64,000 nucleotides of DNA from Enhydrobacter sp. (GCF_030246845.1 NZ_CP126889.1:2294001-2358000), one strand, 5' to 3'; numbered from the stretch's first letter, positions 45,386-53,836 are shown. A program made the numbers and translations. Notes: generated from the sequence alone by a model not told the origin.

Positions 45386-46333
45386 ATGCCTGACTCCACA
45401 GCGCGTGCATCGCAGCCGGGGCCATCCGGCCCGGCGTCGCCCGGAGAGTCGCCTTCCTCGCCGTCTACGACCACCGACTCGCCTGCCCGCAGTAGCTGGC
45501 TGCGCAGCGTCTGGCGGCGCCTGCGCCGGCGCGAGCGCAACGAGGCGGTACGCGAAGCCATCGAGGAACTGATCGAGGGCACGCCGGAAAGCGACACGCC
45601 GATCAGTGACGATCAGCGCGAGCTTCTGGGAAACATCCTGAAGCTGCGCGACAAGACGGTCGCGGACGTTATGGTGCCGCGCGTGGACATCGTCGGCATC
45701 TCGGCCGATACCCCGCTCGACGAGGTGGTACGGCTGATCCAGGCCGAGGCGCACTCGCGCTATCCGGTCTACCGCGAGTCGCTCGACGACGTGATCGGCA
45801 TGATTCACATCAAGGATGTGCTGGCCTATTGGGGCACGCCGAAGAAGTTCAATCTTCGCGACATCCTGCGGCGTGTGGTCTTCGTGGCGCCGACGCTGCC
45901 CGTGCTCGACATGCTGCTCGACATGCGGCGCTCGCGCACCCACATGGCGCTGGTGGTCGACGAATTCGGGGGCACCGACGGCCTCCTCACCATCGAGGAT
46001 CTGGTCGAGGAGATCGTGGGAGAGATCGAGGACGAACATGATGTCGCCCAGGCGCCTACGCTGGCCCGCCGCATGGACGGCACGCTCGACGTCAACGGCC
46101 GCACGCCCGTGGAGCTCCTCGAGCAGGAGATCGGCAATGTGCTGTCGGAGGACGAACGGCGCGAGATCGATACCGTGGGCGGCTTGATCTTTTCACTGCT
46201 GGGACGCATTCCCGAGCGCGGCGAGGTGGTGCGCCATCCGTCCGGCATCGAGTTCGAGATCCTCGACGTCGATCCGCGCCGCATACGGCGTCTGCGCGTG
46301 CGGCCGCCCGCCGCGCCGCAAGCGGCCGCCTGA
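45386..46333 (+). CDS. CorC/HlyC-type CBS-domain protein
   Basis: 315 residues. No membrane helices; tandem CBS domains at about 80-200 (V-M-V-P-R-V-D-I-V-G-I, S-R-Y-P-V-Y-R-E-S, G-M-I-H-I-K-D-V) and a C-terminal CorC_HlyC domain (G-R-I-P-E-R-G-E-V-V). Implicated in Mg/Co efflux regulation or as TlyC-like. Upstream partner of lnt (17 bases), as in many proteobacteria. Confidence 0.92.
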   Translation: MPDSTARASQPGPSGPASPGESPSSPSTTTDSPARSSWLRSVWRRLRRRERNEAVREAIEELIEGTPESDTPISDDQRELLGNILKLRDKTVADVMVPRVDIVGISADTPLDEVVRLIQAEAHSRYPVYRESLDDVIGMIHIKDVLAYWGTPKKFNLRDILRRVVFVAPTLPVLDMLLDMRRSRTHMALVVDEFGGTDGLLTIEDLVEEIVGEIEDEHDVAQAPTLARRMDGTLDVNGRTPVELLEQEIGNVLSEDERREIDTVGGLIFSLLGRIPERGEVVRHPSGIEFEILDVDPRRIRRLRVRPPAAPQAAA

Positions 46334-46350
46334 TCCGACAGTCTCCGCGA

Positions 46351-47853
46351 ATGACGCTGGAAGGGAAACGCGCCCTGGTGGCGGGACTGGTCGCAGGCGC
46401 CCTCGCTGGCCTTGCCATGCCACCGCTCGACTGGCTGCCGCTGGCGGTGGCGGGCATCGTCGTCTTCGTCTGGCTATGGGACGGTGCGCCGACCGGCAAG
46501 GTCGCCTTGTTGCGCGGCTGGGCATGGGGCCTGGGTCATTTCGCGGTCGGCTCATACTGGATCGTCGAGGCATTCTTCGTCCCGCCGGCCGATTTCGAGT
46601 TGCTGGGACCGCCGATCGTGCTGGGGCTCGCGGTCGTGCTGGGCTTCTTCCCTGGGGTGGCGGCCGGCGCGGCGCGATGGATGGCCTTGCGCTGGCCCTA
46701 TCTGACGGGCCGCTACCGCCGTCTGGTGCTGCTGGCGATCGCCTGGACCGTGGCCGAATGGCTGCGCGGCCACGTCTTCACCGGCTACCCGTGGAACCCG
46801 CTGGCCCATGTCTGGACGTTCGCGACACCTCTTCTGCAAGGCGCGGCCCTGTTCGGCGTCTACGGTCTCGGCACTCTCACCTTTCTCGTCCTCGCTGCCC
46901 CGGCGGCCGGCTGGCGCGCGTCGGTTGCGGCGCTTGCCGCAGTCGGTGCGGCGGCTGCCGCGGGACTTTGGATCATGATGCCTGTCGATTCGGGCCACGC
47001 CGGACCGGTCGTGCGCATCGTCCAGCCCAACATTGCCCAACAGGACAAGTGGCGACGCGACGATGCCGAGAAGCATTTGCGCCATCTGATCGAGATGAGT
47101 CGCCGGCCGGGATTTGCGCATCTCGCCGCCGTGATCTGGCCCGAAACGGCGGTGCCGTTCACGGTCGAACCGGATTCGCCGATCTTGCCGGTGCTCGCCG
47201 TGGCGGCGCCGCCGGGCGGCTACCTGCTGGCCGGCGCGGAGCGAACCAGCGGACCGCTGCGCGACGAGGTGTGGAACTCGCTGCTCGCGATCGACAGCAA
47301 AGGCACCGTGCTCGGCCACTACGACAAGGTCCATCTCGTGCCGCTCGGCGAGTACATTCCCTTCCACAAGGAGCTGGGCTTCCTCTCGGCTCTGGTCGGC
47401 CGCGGCTCCTTCGAGCAGGGCAAGGGCCACGTGACGCTCGATCTGCCGGGCCTGCCCGCCTTCGCGCCGGCGATCTGCTACGAGGCGATCTTTCCAGGCG
47501 AGATCGTCGGACCGGGACCACGGCCGCGCTGGATCATCAACATCACCAACGACGCCTGGTTCGGCGTTTCGAGCGGTCCCTACCAGCATCTCGCCAGCGC
47601 CCGGTTGCGCACGATCGAGGAAGGTCTGCCGATGCTGCGCGCCGCCAACACAGGCGTGTCGGCCGTCATCGACGCTTATGGCCGCGTCATCGCCTCGCTC
47701 GACATGGAGCATGAAGGCATCATCGACCATGCGATTCCGTCCGCCCGGCCACCGACGCCATACAGCAGATGGCACGACTGGACGTTGGTGATCCTGCTGG
47801 CGGTTCTCGGGCTGCTGGCACGCGTGCGAGCGCACACACTGATCACAAGATAA
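46351..47853 (+). CDS. lnt: Apolipoprotein N-acyltransferase
   Basis: 500 residues. Six to eight helices in the first 200 residues, a periplasmic nitrilase domain with Glu in W-P-E-T-A-V-P-F near 265, Lys in Y-D-K-V-H-L-V-P-L-G-E-Y, and Cys in I-C-Y-E-A-I-F-P, then a last helix. Adds the third acyl chain to lipoproteins in the inner membrane. Confidence 0.96.
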   Translation: MTLEGKRALVAGLVAGALAGLAMPPLDWLPLAVAGIVVFVWLWDGAPTGKVALLRGWAWGLGHFAVGSYWIVEAFFVPPADFELLGPPIVLGLAVVLGFFPGVAAGAARWMALRWPYLTGRYRRLVLLAIAWTVAEWLRGHVFTGYPWNPLAHVWTFATPLLQGAALFGVYGLGTLTFLVLAAPAAGWRASVAALAAVGAAAAAGLWIMMPVDSGHAGPVVRIVQPNIAQQDKWRRDDAEKHLRHLIEMSRRPGFAHLAAVIWPETAVPFTVEPDSPILPVLAVAAPPGGYLLAGAERTSGPLRDEVWNSLLAIDSKGTVLGHYDKVHLVPLGEYIPFHKELGFLSALVGRGSFEQGKGHVTLDLPGLPAFAPAICYEAIFPGEIVGPGPRPRWIINITNDAWFGVSSGPYQHLASARLRTIEEGLPMLRAANTGVSAVIDAYGRVIASLDMEHEGIIDHAIPSARPPTPYSRWHDWTLVILLAVLGLLARVRAHTLITR

Positions 47854-47935
47854 AGCTTTACCTTAGATGGACGGGCCAACGTTCAGCTTGCATTATATTG
47901 AAGAGCAGGTAATGTCATATGCACTCCTGACGTGT

Positions 47936-47954
47936 AGATATGCATTTTTGCACT
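47936..47954. promoter_or_regulatory. TGCA-W-TTT-TGCA motif, site 1 (before xre)
   Basis: AGATATGCATTTTTGCACT, 100 bases before the xre start. Two more copies lie at 52470 and 52918. A partial copy CATATGCACT is at 47916. Candidate operator of the XRE protein. Confidence 0.6.
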
Positions 47955-48053
47955 GATGGATCGGTGGGGCCGGCACAATTGGGACGTGTCCGAGGCCCTA
48001 TCTATGCAACAGCATCACGGTCGGGAAGCCAAGACCAAAAAGGATCAAGAATC

Positions 48054-48512
48054 ATGGCGAGATCGCACCCTGTCGATGTTCACGTGGGAGCGCGCATGCG
48101 GCAGCGGCGGACTCTGCTCGGGATGAGCCAGGAGAAGCTCGGCACCGCGGTCGGGCTCACCTTCCAGCAGATCCAGAAGTACGAGCGAGGGTCGAACCGG
48201 ATCGGCTCCAGCCGCCTGTTCGAATTCGCCAAGGTTCTGGACGTGCCGGTGTCGTACTTCTTCGACGAGATGCCATCGAACGCGCTGGCCGGCCGGCCGA
48301 TGTCGGGCCGCGGCCGCAAGGGCGGCTTCGGCGAGGCGGCAACGCCCTTCGAGCAGGAGAAGGACCCTCTCATCAAGCGCGAGACGCTGGAACTCGTGCG
48401 CGCCTACTACAAGATCCGCGAGTCGCGCGTGCGCAAGCGCATTTTCGAAATGGTCAAGGCCGTCGGCGCAGCGAGCCATGCCGAGGTTCTGGGCGGCCGC
48501 AAAGGCCGCTGA
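48054..48512 (+). CDS. XRE-family transcriptional regulator (PraR/PhrR-like)
   Basis: 152 residues from the ATG at 48054. Helix-turn-helix at residues 8-65: R-M-R-Q-R-R-T-L-L-G-M-S-Q-E-K-L-G, L-T-F-Q-Q-I-Q-K-Y-E-R-G-S-N-R-I-G, then Y-F-F-D-E-M. A flexible GRGRKGG linker joins a C-terminal helical part. The pattern fits the alphaproteobacterial PraR/PhrR group, which repress biofilm, quorum-sensing or stress genes. The 200-base region before it holds the repeated TGCA motif. Confidence 0.88.
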   Translation: MARSHPVDVHVGARMRQRRTLLGMSQEKLGTAVGLTFQQIQKYERGSNRIGSSRLFEFAKVLDVPVSYFFDEMPSNALAGRPMSGRGRKGGFGEAATPFEQEKDPLIKRETLELVRAYYKIRESRVRKRIFEMVKAVGAASHAEVLGGRKGR

Positions 48513-48693
48513 AAGATCTCGGCAACGGCCTCTTGATTTCCTGGCGTACTTAGAGTTTTTAGCGGCGCGGCCTCGATGGTCGAAGCCGCCGCGGACGGAT
48601 TTGGACGACTTGCCACCGCGCAAATAAAGGCTAAGCCGGACGGCGGCCCATCCGCCCTGCCCGGAGGTCCAGTGACATCTGTGGAGGGCTAAG
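48513..48693 (+). other. metK 5' leader, structured
   Basis: 181 bases. It has GC-rich inverted repeats (for example GGCGG-CCCAT-CCGCC near 48643-48657) and pieces reminiscent of SAM-sensing RNAs (a CGCGG/CCGCG pair with ATTTGG, CTTGCC and AAATAAAGGCTAAG between and after), but the SAM-II pseudoknot partner is missing. A cis-regulatory RNA is possible, not shown. Confidence 0.35.
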
Positions 48694-49980
48694 TTGGCGC
48701 TCAAGAACTATATCTTCACCAGCGAATCGGTTTCCGAGGGCCACCCGGACAAGGTCTGCGACCAGATCTCGGATGCGATCCTCGACGCCTTCATCGCCAA
48801 TGACGAGAAGCTCGGCATTGCCGATGACAGCCACGCCAATACGCGGCTCGGCTGCGAGACGCTGGCCACCACCAACAAGATCGTCATCGCCGGTGAAGGC
48901 CGCGCTTCCGAGCCGTACATGCGCAAGTACGGCAAGCACACGATCGTCAACCGCGAGGCCCTGGCCCAGATCGCGCGCGACGTCGTGCGCGACATCGGCT
49001 ACGACCAGGATGGCTTCAGCTTCCACGGCGCCGACGTCGAGGTGCTGCTGCACGGTCAATCGCCCGATATCGCCAGGGGGGTCGACGCCAAGAAGAACGG
49101 CGGCAACCTCGGCGAGCAGGAAGGGGCCGGTGACCAGGGCTTGATGTTCGGCTTCGCCTGCCGTGACAGCGAGGAGTACGAGAAGAATTCCTTCATGCCG
49201 GCGCCGATCTACTTCTCGCACAAGATCCTGGAGGTGCTGAGCCAGGCCCGCCGTTCGGGCGAGCTGCCGGACCTGCAGCCGGACGCCAAGAGCCAGGTCA
49301 CAGTGCGCTATGTCGACGGCAAGGCCGTCGGCGCCGTCAAGGTCGTGGTCTCCACGCAGCACAAGGAAGCGACGGCGAAGGGCAAGAAGTACAACTCGGG
49401 CGCGATCCGCGAGATGATCAAGCCGTATGTCGAGAAGTCTCTGCCCAAGGGCTGGATGCCGAAGAAGGCGTCCGACTTCTTCGTGAACCCGACCGGCAAT
49501 TTCGTCGTCGGCGGCCCGGATGGCGATTGCGGGCTCACCGGTCGCAAGATCATCGTCGATACCTATGGCGGCTACGCGCCGCACGGCGGCGGCGCCTTCT
49601 CGGGCAAGGACCCGACCAAGGTCGACCGTTCGGCCGCCTATGCCGCGCGCTATCTCGCCAAGAACGTCGTCGCCGCAGGCTTGGCCGACCGCTGCCTGAT
49701 CCAGGTAGCCTATGCCATCGGCGTCGCCGACCCGATGTCGCTCTATGTGAACACCGAAGGCACCGGCAAGGTCGACGAGCGCAAGCTGGAGAAGGTGTTG
49801 TCCGACATCTTCCCGCTGAGGCCCACCGCCATCCGCCGGGGCCTGGAGCTCAACAAGCCGATCTATCGGCGCACGGCCGCCTACGGCCATTTCGGCCGCA
49901 AGCCCGACCGCGACGGTGGCTTCTCCTGGGAGCGGCTCGGTCTCGTGCCGGAGCTGAAGCGCGCCTTCGGGGCGCGCTGA
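48694..49980 (+). CDS. metK: S-adenosylmethionine synthetase
   Basis: 428 residues from a TTG at 48694 with a good GGAGGG 6 bases upstream. Family marks: [29 protein letters not shown] near residue 145, [13 protein letters not shown] and G-G-G-A-F-S-G-K-D near 310. Makes SAM from Met and ATP. Slightly longer than the E. coli form (384), because of inserts around residues 125 and 225 that are common in alphaproteobacteria. The usual trmB follower is absent. Confidence 0.96.
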   Translation: MALKNYIFTSESVSEGHPDKVCDQISDAILDAFIANDEKLGIADDSHANTRLGCETLATTNKIVIAGEGRASEPYMRKYGKHTIVNREALAQIARDVVRDIGYDQDGFSFHGADVEVLLHGQSPDIARGVDAKKNGGNLGEQEGAGDQGLMFGFACRDSEEYEKNSFMPAPIYFSHKILEVLSQARRSGELPDLQPDAKSQVTVRYVDGKAVGAVKVVVSTQHKEATAKGKKYNSGAIREMIKPYVEKSLPKGWMPKKASDFFVNPTGNFVVGGPDGDCGLTGRKIIVDTYGGYAPHGGGAFSGKDPTKVDRSAAYAARYLAKNVVAAGLADRCLIQVAYAIGVADPMSLYVNTEGTGKVDERKLEKVLSDIFPLRPTAIRRGLELNKPIYRRTAAYGHFGRKPDRDGGFSWERLGLVPELKRAFGAR

Positions 49981-49986
49981 GGCGGC

Positions 49987-50451
49987 TCAGCCCAGCTCCA
50001 CGAAGTCGGGGTCTTCCAGCCGGGCCAGCCGTTCCGAGGCGAGGCGCGCACAGTCGATCAGCAGCGACTTGCGACGGGCGGGCGCGACCGGCCGCCGCGT
50101 CGAATGGCGCAGGATTTCGCCGCCATAGCCGTCGGCCACGATCAGGCCGACCTCCTGCGGGATGAGCACCCGGGGAAAATCGACGGGCACGGCGAAATAG
50201 AGGAGGTCGCACCAGGCGAGATAATCCGGCCACTTGGTGTCGACCCGCCAGTCCTCGACCGAGGACTTCACCTCGACGATCGTCAGCTCACCGTTTGGCG
50301 CGACAATGAAGATGTCGGCGCGCCGTCCATCGGGCAGCGGCATCTCGAGCAGCACCGAACGGCCGCTCTGCCGCATCAGCCGGCAGGCGCCGCGGCAAAC
50401 GGCGATCGTCGTGTCGGGCCGTGTCTGCCGGGCTGGAGCGCTTGGGATCAT
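49987..50451 (-). CDS. MmcB-like DNA repair protein
   Basis: 154 residues from the ATG at 50451. Restriction-endonuclease-like fold with D-G-R-R-A-D-I-F-I-V near residue 45 and the catalytic I-V-E-V-K-S-S-V-E-D-W-R, W-P-D-Y-L-A-W-C-D-L-L-Y-F-A-V. Resembles alphaproteobacterial MmcB, reported to be SOS-linked. It sits directly convergent with metK (6 bases) where trmB would normally be. Confidence 0.82.
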   Translation of the reverse strand: MIPSAPARQTRPDTTIAVCRGACRLMRQSGRSVLLEMPLPDGRRADIFIVAPNGELTIVEVKSSVEDWRVDTKWPDYLAWCDLLYFAVPVDFPRVLIPQEVGLIVADGYGGEILRHSTRRPVAPARRKSLLIDCARLASERLARLEDPDFVELG

Positions 50452-50461
50452 GGGCGGCCGT

Positions 50462-51661
50462 TCAGGGTGCCGGTCGGACGAGCCGGGGTGGAGCATCGTC
50501 CGTGGGGCGCTCCGGCTTCGGGATGAAGCCGGCGGCGAGCGCTTCGCCTCGGGCACGGTCGGCGGCAGAGATCTGTCCCGACACCTTCTCCTGCACCATA
50601 CGGGATTCGGTCCGGCCGCCGCGCTCGGCCAGCAGCAGCCATTTGTAGCCTTCGGCCGGATCGGCCGTCCCCGCCGCGCCGCCCAGCAACAGGAGACCCA
50701 GGGCAAGCTGGGCTTCCGGCAAGCCCTGATGGGCGGCGCGCCCGTACCAGGTCATGGCCTGCGCGAGATCGCGTCCGACGCCGGAGCCGGCTGCATAGGC
50801 ATTGGCCAGCTTGAATTGCGCCGATGCGACACCCGCATCGGCGGCGCGCCTGTACCAGGCCGCGGCGGTCTCCAGGATCTTCCGGTTGGCGTCCTTGTCT
50901 CGCGGCGAGAGCATGCGTGCGGTCATATCGCCCAGCGCCAACGCCGCTTCTGGAACGCCATCCTTTTGCGCCGCCAGCAGCCATCGCTGCGCGCCGGCCG
51001 CATCCGCCTTCACGCCCACGCCGTCGGCGAGGGCGAGGCCATAGCGCAGGGCCGCCAGAGGATGCCCCTTCTCGGCTGCACGCCGATAGAGGGCGGCGGC
51101 GCGAGTCGGATCGGCACCAGCCTCGCCGTCCCCTTCCTCGAGGGCGCGCCCGAGCGCGTAGAGCGCGTAGGGGTCGTCCGACAGGGCGGCCTTCTCGAGC
51201 CAGCTCCGCGCCTGCACGAGGTTGCGCGGCACACCCTGGCCTCTGAAGTAGAGGACGCCGAGATTGAGCTCGGCGCGGTAGTGACCTGCCGCAGCGGCCT
51301 TCTCGAAGAGCTGCACCGCCTGGGCATCGTCGCGCTGCACGCCGGCCAGACCTTGTGCGAACACCAGGCCGAGCTGATGGGCGGCTTCGGGCGACCCGGC
51401 GGCGAGGGCGTGCCTCAGCGCCTGCAATCCCTCTCGGGCCATGCCGCGAGCGACCAGCACGGCGCCGAGCCAGGCTTCGGCGTCGGCATTGGCGGGCGCC
51501 AGCCGTCGCAGCGCGGCTTCGGCGGTAGCGAGGTCGCCGGTGCGATAGCTCGCAATGGCGTCCTGCAATGCCGGTGGGGGGGCGCCGCCATGCGACTGGG
51601 CGGATGCCGGCCCTGCGACGCCGAGCAGCGCCGCAAGCAGCACCGCCCAGGCCGGCTTCAT
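50462..51661 (-). CDS. Secreted Sel1-like repeat (TPR) protein
   Basis: 399 residues. Signal peptide (W-A-V-L-L-A-A-L-L-G-V-A-G-P-A-S-A-Q, cleavage about residue 22), then about eight Sel1 repeats of 36 residues with A-x-x-x-L-G and Y-x-x-G-x-G-V features (L-G-V-L-Y-F-R-G-Q-G-V, A-L-A-D-G-V-G-V). Periplasmic scaffold; partner unknown. Coupled by ATGA to the small Sel1 gene upstream. Confidence 0.87.
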   Translation of the reverse strand: MKPAWAVLLAALLGVAGPASAQSHGGAPPPALQDAIASYRTGDLATAEAALRRLAPANADAEAWLGAVLVARGMAREGLQALRHALAAGSPEAAHQLGLVFAQGLAGVQRDDAQAVQLFEKAAAAGHYRAELNLGVLYFRGQGVPRNLVQARSWLEKAALSDDPYALYALGRALEEGDGEAGADPTRAAALYRRAAEKGHPLAALRYGLALADGVGVKADAAGAQRWLLAAQKDGVPEAALALGDMTARMLSPRDKDANRKILETAAAWYRRAADAGVASAQFKLANAYAAGSGVGRDLAQAMTWYGRAAHQGLPEAQLALGLLLLGGAAGTADPAEGYKWLLLAERGGRTESRMVQEKVSGQISAADRARGEALAAGFIPKPERPTDDAPPRLVRPAP

Positions 51662-52155
51662 TTGGTCTTGAAGGTGAAGGCCGCGGCCGCCTCTTTGGCC
51701 TTCTCGATCTCGTCGGGCTTCAGTTCGGTCCCGATCCGGGCCAGCAGCGCATCGACGTTCGGGCCGTTCCATCGCTGGGCAATCAGCAGCCACTTGTAGG
51801 CTTCGGAGAAGCTCTTGGGCACGCCCTTGCCGTCGGCATAGGCGCTGGCGAGCGGCGGAATGGCAGTCGTGTAGCCGCGTTCGGCGGCGTCGAGCAGCAA
51901 CGGCACGCCCTTGTCCATGTCGAACAGCTTGGAGTCGGGATTGCCATAGACATAGAAGCCCAGCAGAAATTGCGCGCGTGGATCGCGCTCTTTGGCCAAG
52001 AGCTGAAGCGCCTTCTCGGCGGCGGGCATGTCGCCCGCTTGCAATGCCTTGAGGCCGTCCTCGATGCCGGCCGCCGCCGGCTGGGCGAGGACGCCGAGCG
52101 TCAGCATGGCGGCGCAGATGGCAGGCACGAAGCGAAGGAGAAGGGGAGAGCGCAC
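51658..52155 (-). CDS. Small secreted Sel1-like repeat protein
   Basis: 165 residues from a GTG at 52155, which has GGAG 7 bases upstream; the TTG at 52161 is too close to that site. Signal peptide ending A-Q-P-A-A-A-G near residue 30, then about three Sel1 repeats (G-D-M-P-A-A-E-K-A, F-L-L-G-F-Y-V-Y-G, L-A-S-A-Y-A-D-G-K-G-V-P). ATGA overlap with the larger Sel1 gene; first gene of the pair. Confidence 0.8.
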   Translation of the reverse strand: MRSPLLLRFVPAICAAMLTLGVLAQPAAAGIEDGLKALQAGDMPAAEKALQLLAKERDPRAQFLLGFYVYGNPDSKLFDMDKGVPLLLDAAERGYTTAIPPLASAYADGKGVPKSFSEAYKWLLIAQRWNGPNVDALLARIGTELKPDEIEKAKEAAAAFTFKTK

Positions 52156-52469
52156 GGCCAAACTCCGGACAATGACGGAACGGGCGACCGTCTAGCATGG
52201 AAATTGGGCGCCAACACGTCGCCGTGCTGCGGCGAGACGCGGCACGGAAGCTGTGGGCCGACGTGGCCGCTTGCCGGCGGGCATTCCTGCTCAACAAATT
52301 GCACGACTTTTTTGGGGCAGGAGCAGTTAGGTTTTTCCTAAGTCTCTGATTCCGCTGGCGAAACAGTCGGATTCGGCCTGTCCATCGGCAAATTTGCATT
52401 CCCTTTTTCGGTTATCTGCTGGCAGTCAGGCTTCAAAAAAGCTAGGAAATTGAGGCACCTCCCAATTCC

Positions 52470-52492
52470 AGATATGCAATTTTGCAAGTGAC
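52470..52492. promoter_or_regulatory. TGCA-W-TTT-TGCA motif, site 2 (before ncRNA candidate)
   Basis: AGATATGCAATTTTGCAAGT, then GAC. It shares 21 of 23 bases with site 3 at 52918. TGTTAAGGTT follows at 52509-52518, as it does after site 3. Confidence 0.65.
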
Positions 52493-52519
52493 AGACGGTA
52501 AGGTGTTTTGTTAAGGTTT

Positions 52520-52755
52520 GCTCATTACAAATCGTCGATCCAGTTTTAGTCATATCTGAAAGGTCTTCTGAACGTAGACAGGATGGCGCTCTTTTCGAGA
52601 TGCGCGCCAAACCCAAGTTTCCCATAGCCCGCCGGCGGCTCCCCAGGCCGCTCATCGAAGCCCCCTTCCCACACACCCTAAGGCTTCGATAACCCCACAC
52701 CCAGGCGGGCTCCAAGGAAGGCCGGTCGTTCCCCAAGCGACCGGCCTTTCGTATT
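52520..52755 (+). ncRNA. Candidate structured small RNA with C-rich loops
   Basis: No plausible protein is present. Nested stems: outer AGCCCGCC (52626-52633) with GGCGGGCT (52704-52711) encloses hairpin A GCGGC/GCCGC (52635-52639, 52647-52651; loop UCCCCAG) and hairpin B, nine pairs ATCGAAGCC/GGCTTCGAT (52654-52662, 52682-52690; 19-base loop CCCUUCCCACACACCCUAA). A further stem TGGCGC/GCGCCA is at 52584-52589 and 52604-52609. It ends in a strong intrinsic terminator. The exposed C-runs could pair with Shine-Dalgarno sequences. The 5' end is not known. Confidence 0.6.
52719..52755 (+). terminator. Intrinsic terminator of the ncRNA candidate
   Basis: Stem AGGCCGGTCG (52719-52728) with CGACCGGCCT (52738-52747), loop TTCCCCAAG, then TTCGTATTTTT. 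Identical over 32 bases to the terminator at 53732. Confidence 0.9.
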
Positions 52756-52917
52756 TTTGTGGCTTGATCTCCACAGGCGGGACGTCGATGTTTCGCAGGA
52801 ATGTGGGAGAACTCCTTATGCCGGCTGCCTTTTCGTCCAGTGCGGGCGAATTCAGATCCCCCAAAAATGCCTATCTCGAATAAAACAATGCAGCAAAATC
52901 AGGCATCGTAACGTCCG

Positions 52918-52940
52918 AGATATGCATTTTTGCAAGTTAC
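52918..52940. promoter_or_regulatory. TGCA-W-TTT-TGCA motif, site 3 (before tetR)
   Basis: AGATATGCATTTTTGCAAGT, then TAC. It is 63 bases before the tetR ATG. TGTTAAGGTT (52956-52965), CTCCATTA and CAAAT follow, in the same order as after site 2. Confidence 0.65.
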
Positions 52941-53002
52941 GGGCTTTCCCATGCGTGTTAAGGTTCCTCCATTAGACAAATTCTTATTTAATTGGTTTTA
53001 AT

Positions 53003-53653
53003 ATGAAAATTGTCGGTTTTCCGATTGACGTGTCGCGGTCGCAGGACGGCCGCATCGTTCGCGGCCTGCGCACGCGCCAATCGCTGATCCAAGCCACGCT
53101 CGATCTGATCCATGCCGGCGACGTCGAGCCCACGTCGGCGGCGATCGCGACCATCGCCGGCGTCTCCAGCCGGGCCCTGTTCCAGCACTTTTCCAGTCTG
53201 GCCGATCTCTATGCCGCGGCATTCGACCTCGCGGTCAGCCGCGCTTTCGCGGCCAGCCGGCCGGTCGACAGCGCCGCGCCGCTTTCCAGCCGCATCGATC
53301 TTCTGGTGTCGGACCGTTCGGCACTGTTCGAGGAATGGCTGCCGGTCTGGCATTTCGCCGAACGCGTACGCAGCGTCGCGCCTGCCGTGGGACTGGGCGT
53401 GGCGCAGTTGCGCAAGCTCCTGCGCGAGCGGCTCGCTGCCTGGTTCGCGACGGAACTCGGCAATCTCGATTCGGCGGCGCGCGATCTCGTGCTCGATTCG
53501 CTCGATGTCGCCTTCGGCCTCGACAGCTGGATGAACATGCGCGAGCAGCTGCGCCTGTCACCGATCCATGCTTCGCGCACCTGGCGGTTCACCGCGGAGG
53601 CGATCGTCCTGCAAGCTCTTGCCGTACCCTCACAGCCCGTGGCGGTGGCCTGA
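53003..53653 (+). CDS. TetR/AcrR-family transcriptional regulator
   Basis: 216 residues. DNA-binding domain at about 25-75 (L-R-T-R-Q-S-L-I-Q-A, I-A-G-V-S-S-R-A-L-F-Q-H-F-S-S-L). The C-terminal domain has no clear family. Related in layout to the TetR at 19403. It is transcribed from the second copy of the TGCA-type motif, and its 3' UTR carries the C-rich hairpin and terminator. No obvious target gene is adjacent besides the flanking RNA locus. Confidence 0.88.
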   Translation: MKIVGFPIDVSRSQDGRIVRGLRTRQSLIQATLDLIHAGDVEPTSAAIATIAGVSSRALFQHFSSLADLYAAAFDLAVSRAFAASRPVDSAAPLSSRIDLLVSDRSALFEEWLPVWHFAERVRSVAPAVGLGVAQLRKLLRERLAAWFATELGNLDSAARDLVLDSLDVAFGLDSWMNMREQLRLSPIHASRTWRFTAEAIVLQALAVPSQPVAVA

Positions 53654-53768
53654 CGGCCACCAGGACGAAGCGGATCCTCCCACCCAGCGCTTCGTCACTT
53701 GATCCACCCTTCCCAGCCACGGGCATCTCAGAGGCCGGTCGTTCCCCAAGCGACCGGCCTTTCCTTTT
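53644..53768 (+). ncRNA. Structured 3' UTR of tetR with C-rich hairpin loop
   Basis: Three hairpins: GGTGGCC-tgac-GGCCACC (53644-53661) around the tetR stop codon; GACGAAGCG/CGCTTCGTC (53664-53672, 53688-53696), nine perfect pairs with loop GATCCTCCCACCCAG; then a terminator whose loop is TTCCCCAAG. The layout copies the RNA candidate at 52520-52755. May be released as a 3'-UTR small RNA. Confidence 0.55.
53732..53768 (+). terminator. Intrinsic terminator of tetR
   Basis: AGGCCGGTCG (53732-53741), loop TTCCCCAAG, CGACCGGCCT (53751-53760), then TTCCTTTT. Same 32-base core as the terminator at 52719. Confidence 0.9.
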
Positions 53769-53836
53769 CGGCCAACGAAAGAAAAAGGACGACCGGCGCG
53801 CCGTCGTCCTCTCCTTTCCCGCCTATCTCGAACCGT

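Noticed and set aside
48614..48640. Possible tRNA or second structured RNA
   Set aside because: No cloverleaf can be drawn and no anticodon arm is present.
48513..48693. Firm SAM-II or SAM/SAH riboswitch call before metK
   Set aside because: Only fragments match; the pseudoknot strand or spacing needed is missing, so it is listed only as a structured leader.
52509..52532. CtrA box (TTAA-N7-TTAA) in the shared block before ncRNA and tetR
   Set aside because: The spacing between TTAA and ATTA is 10 or more bases and the second half is not TTAAC.
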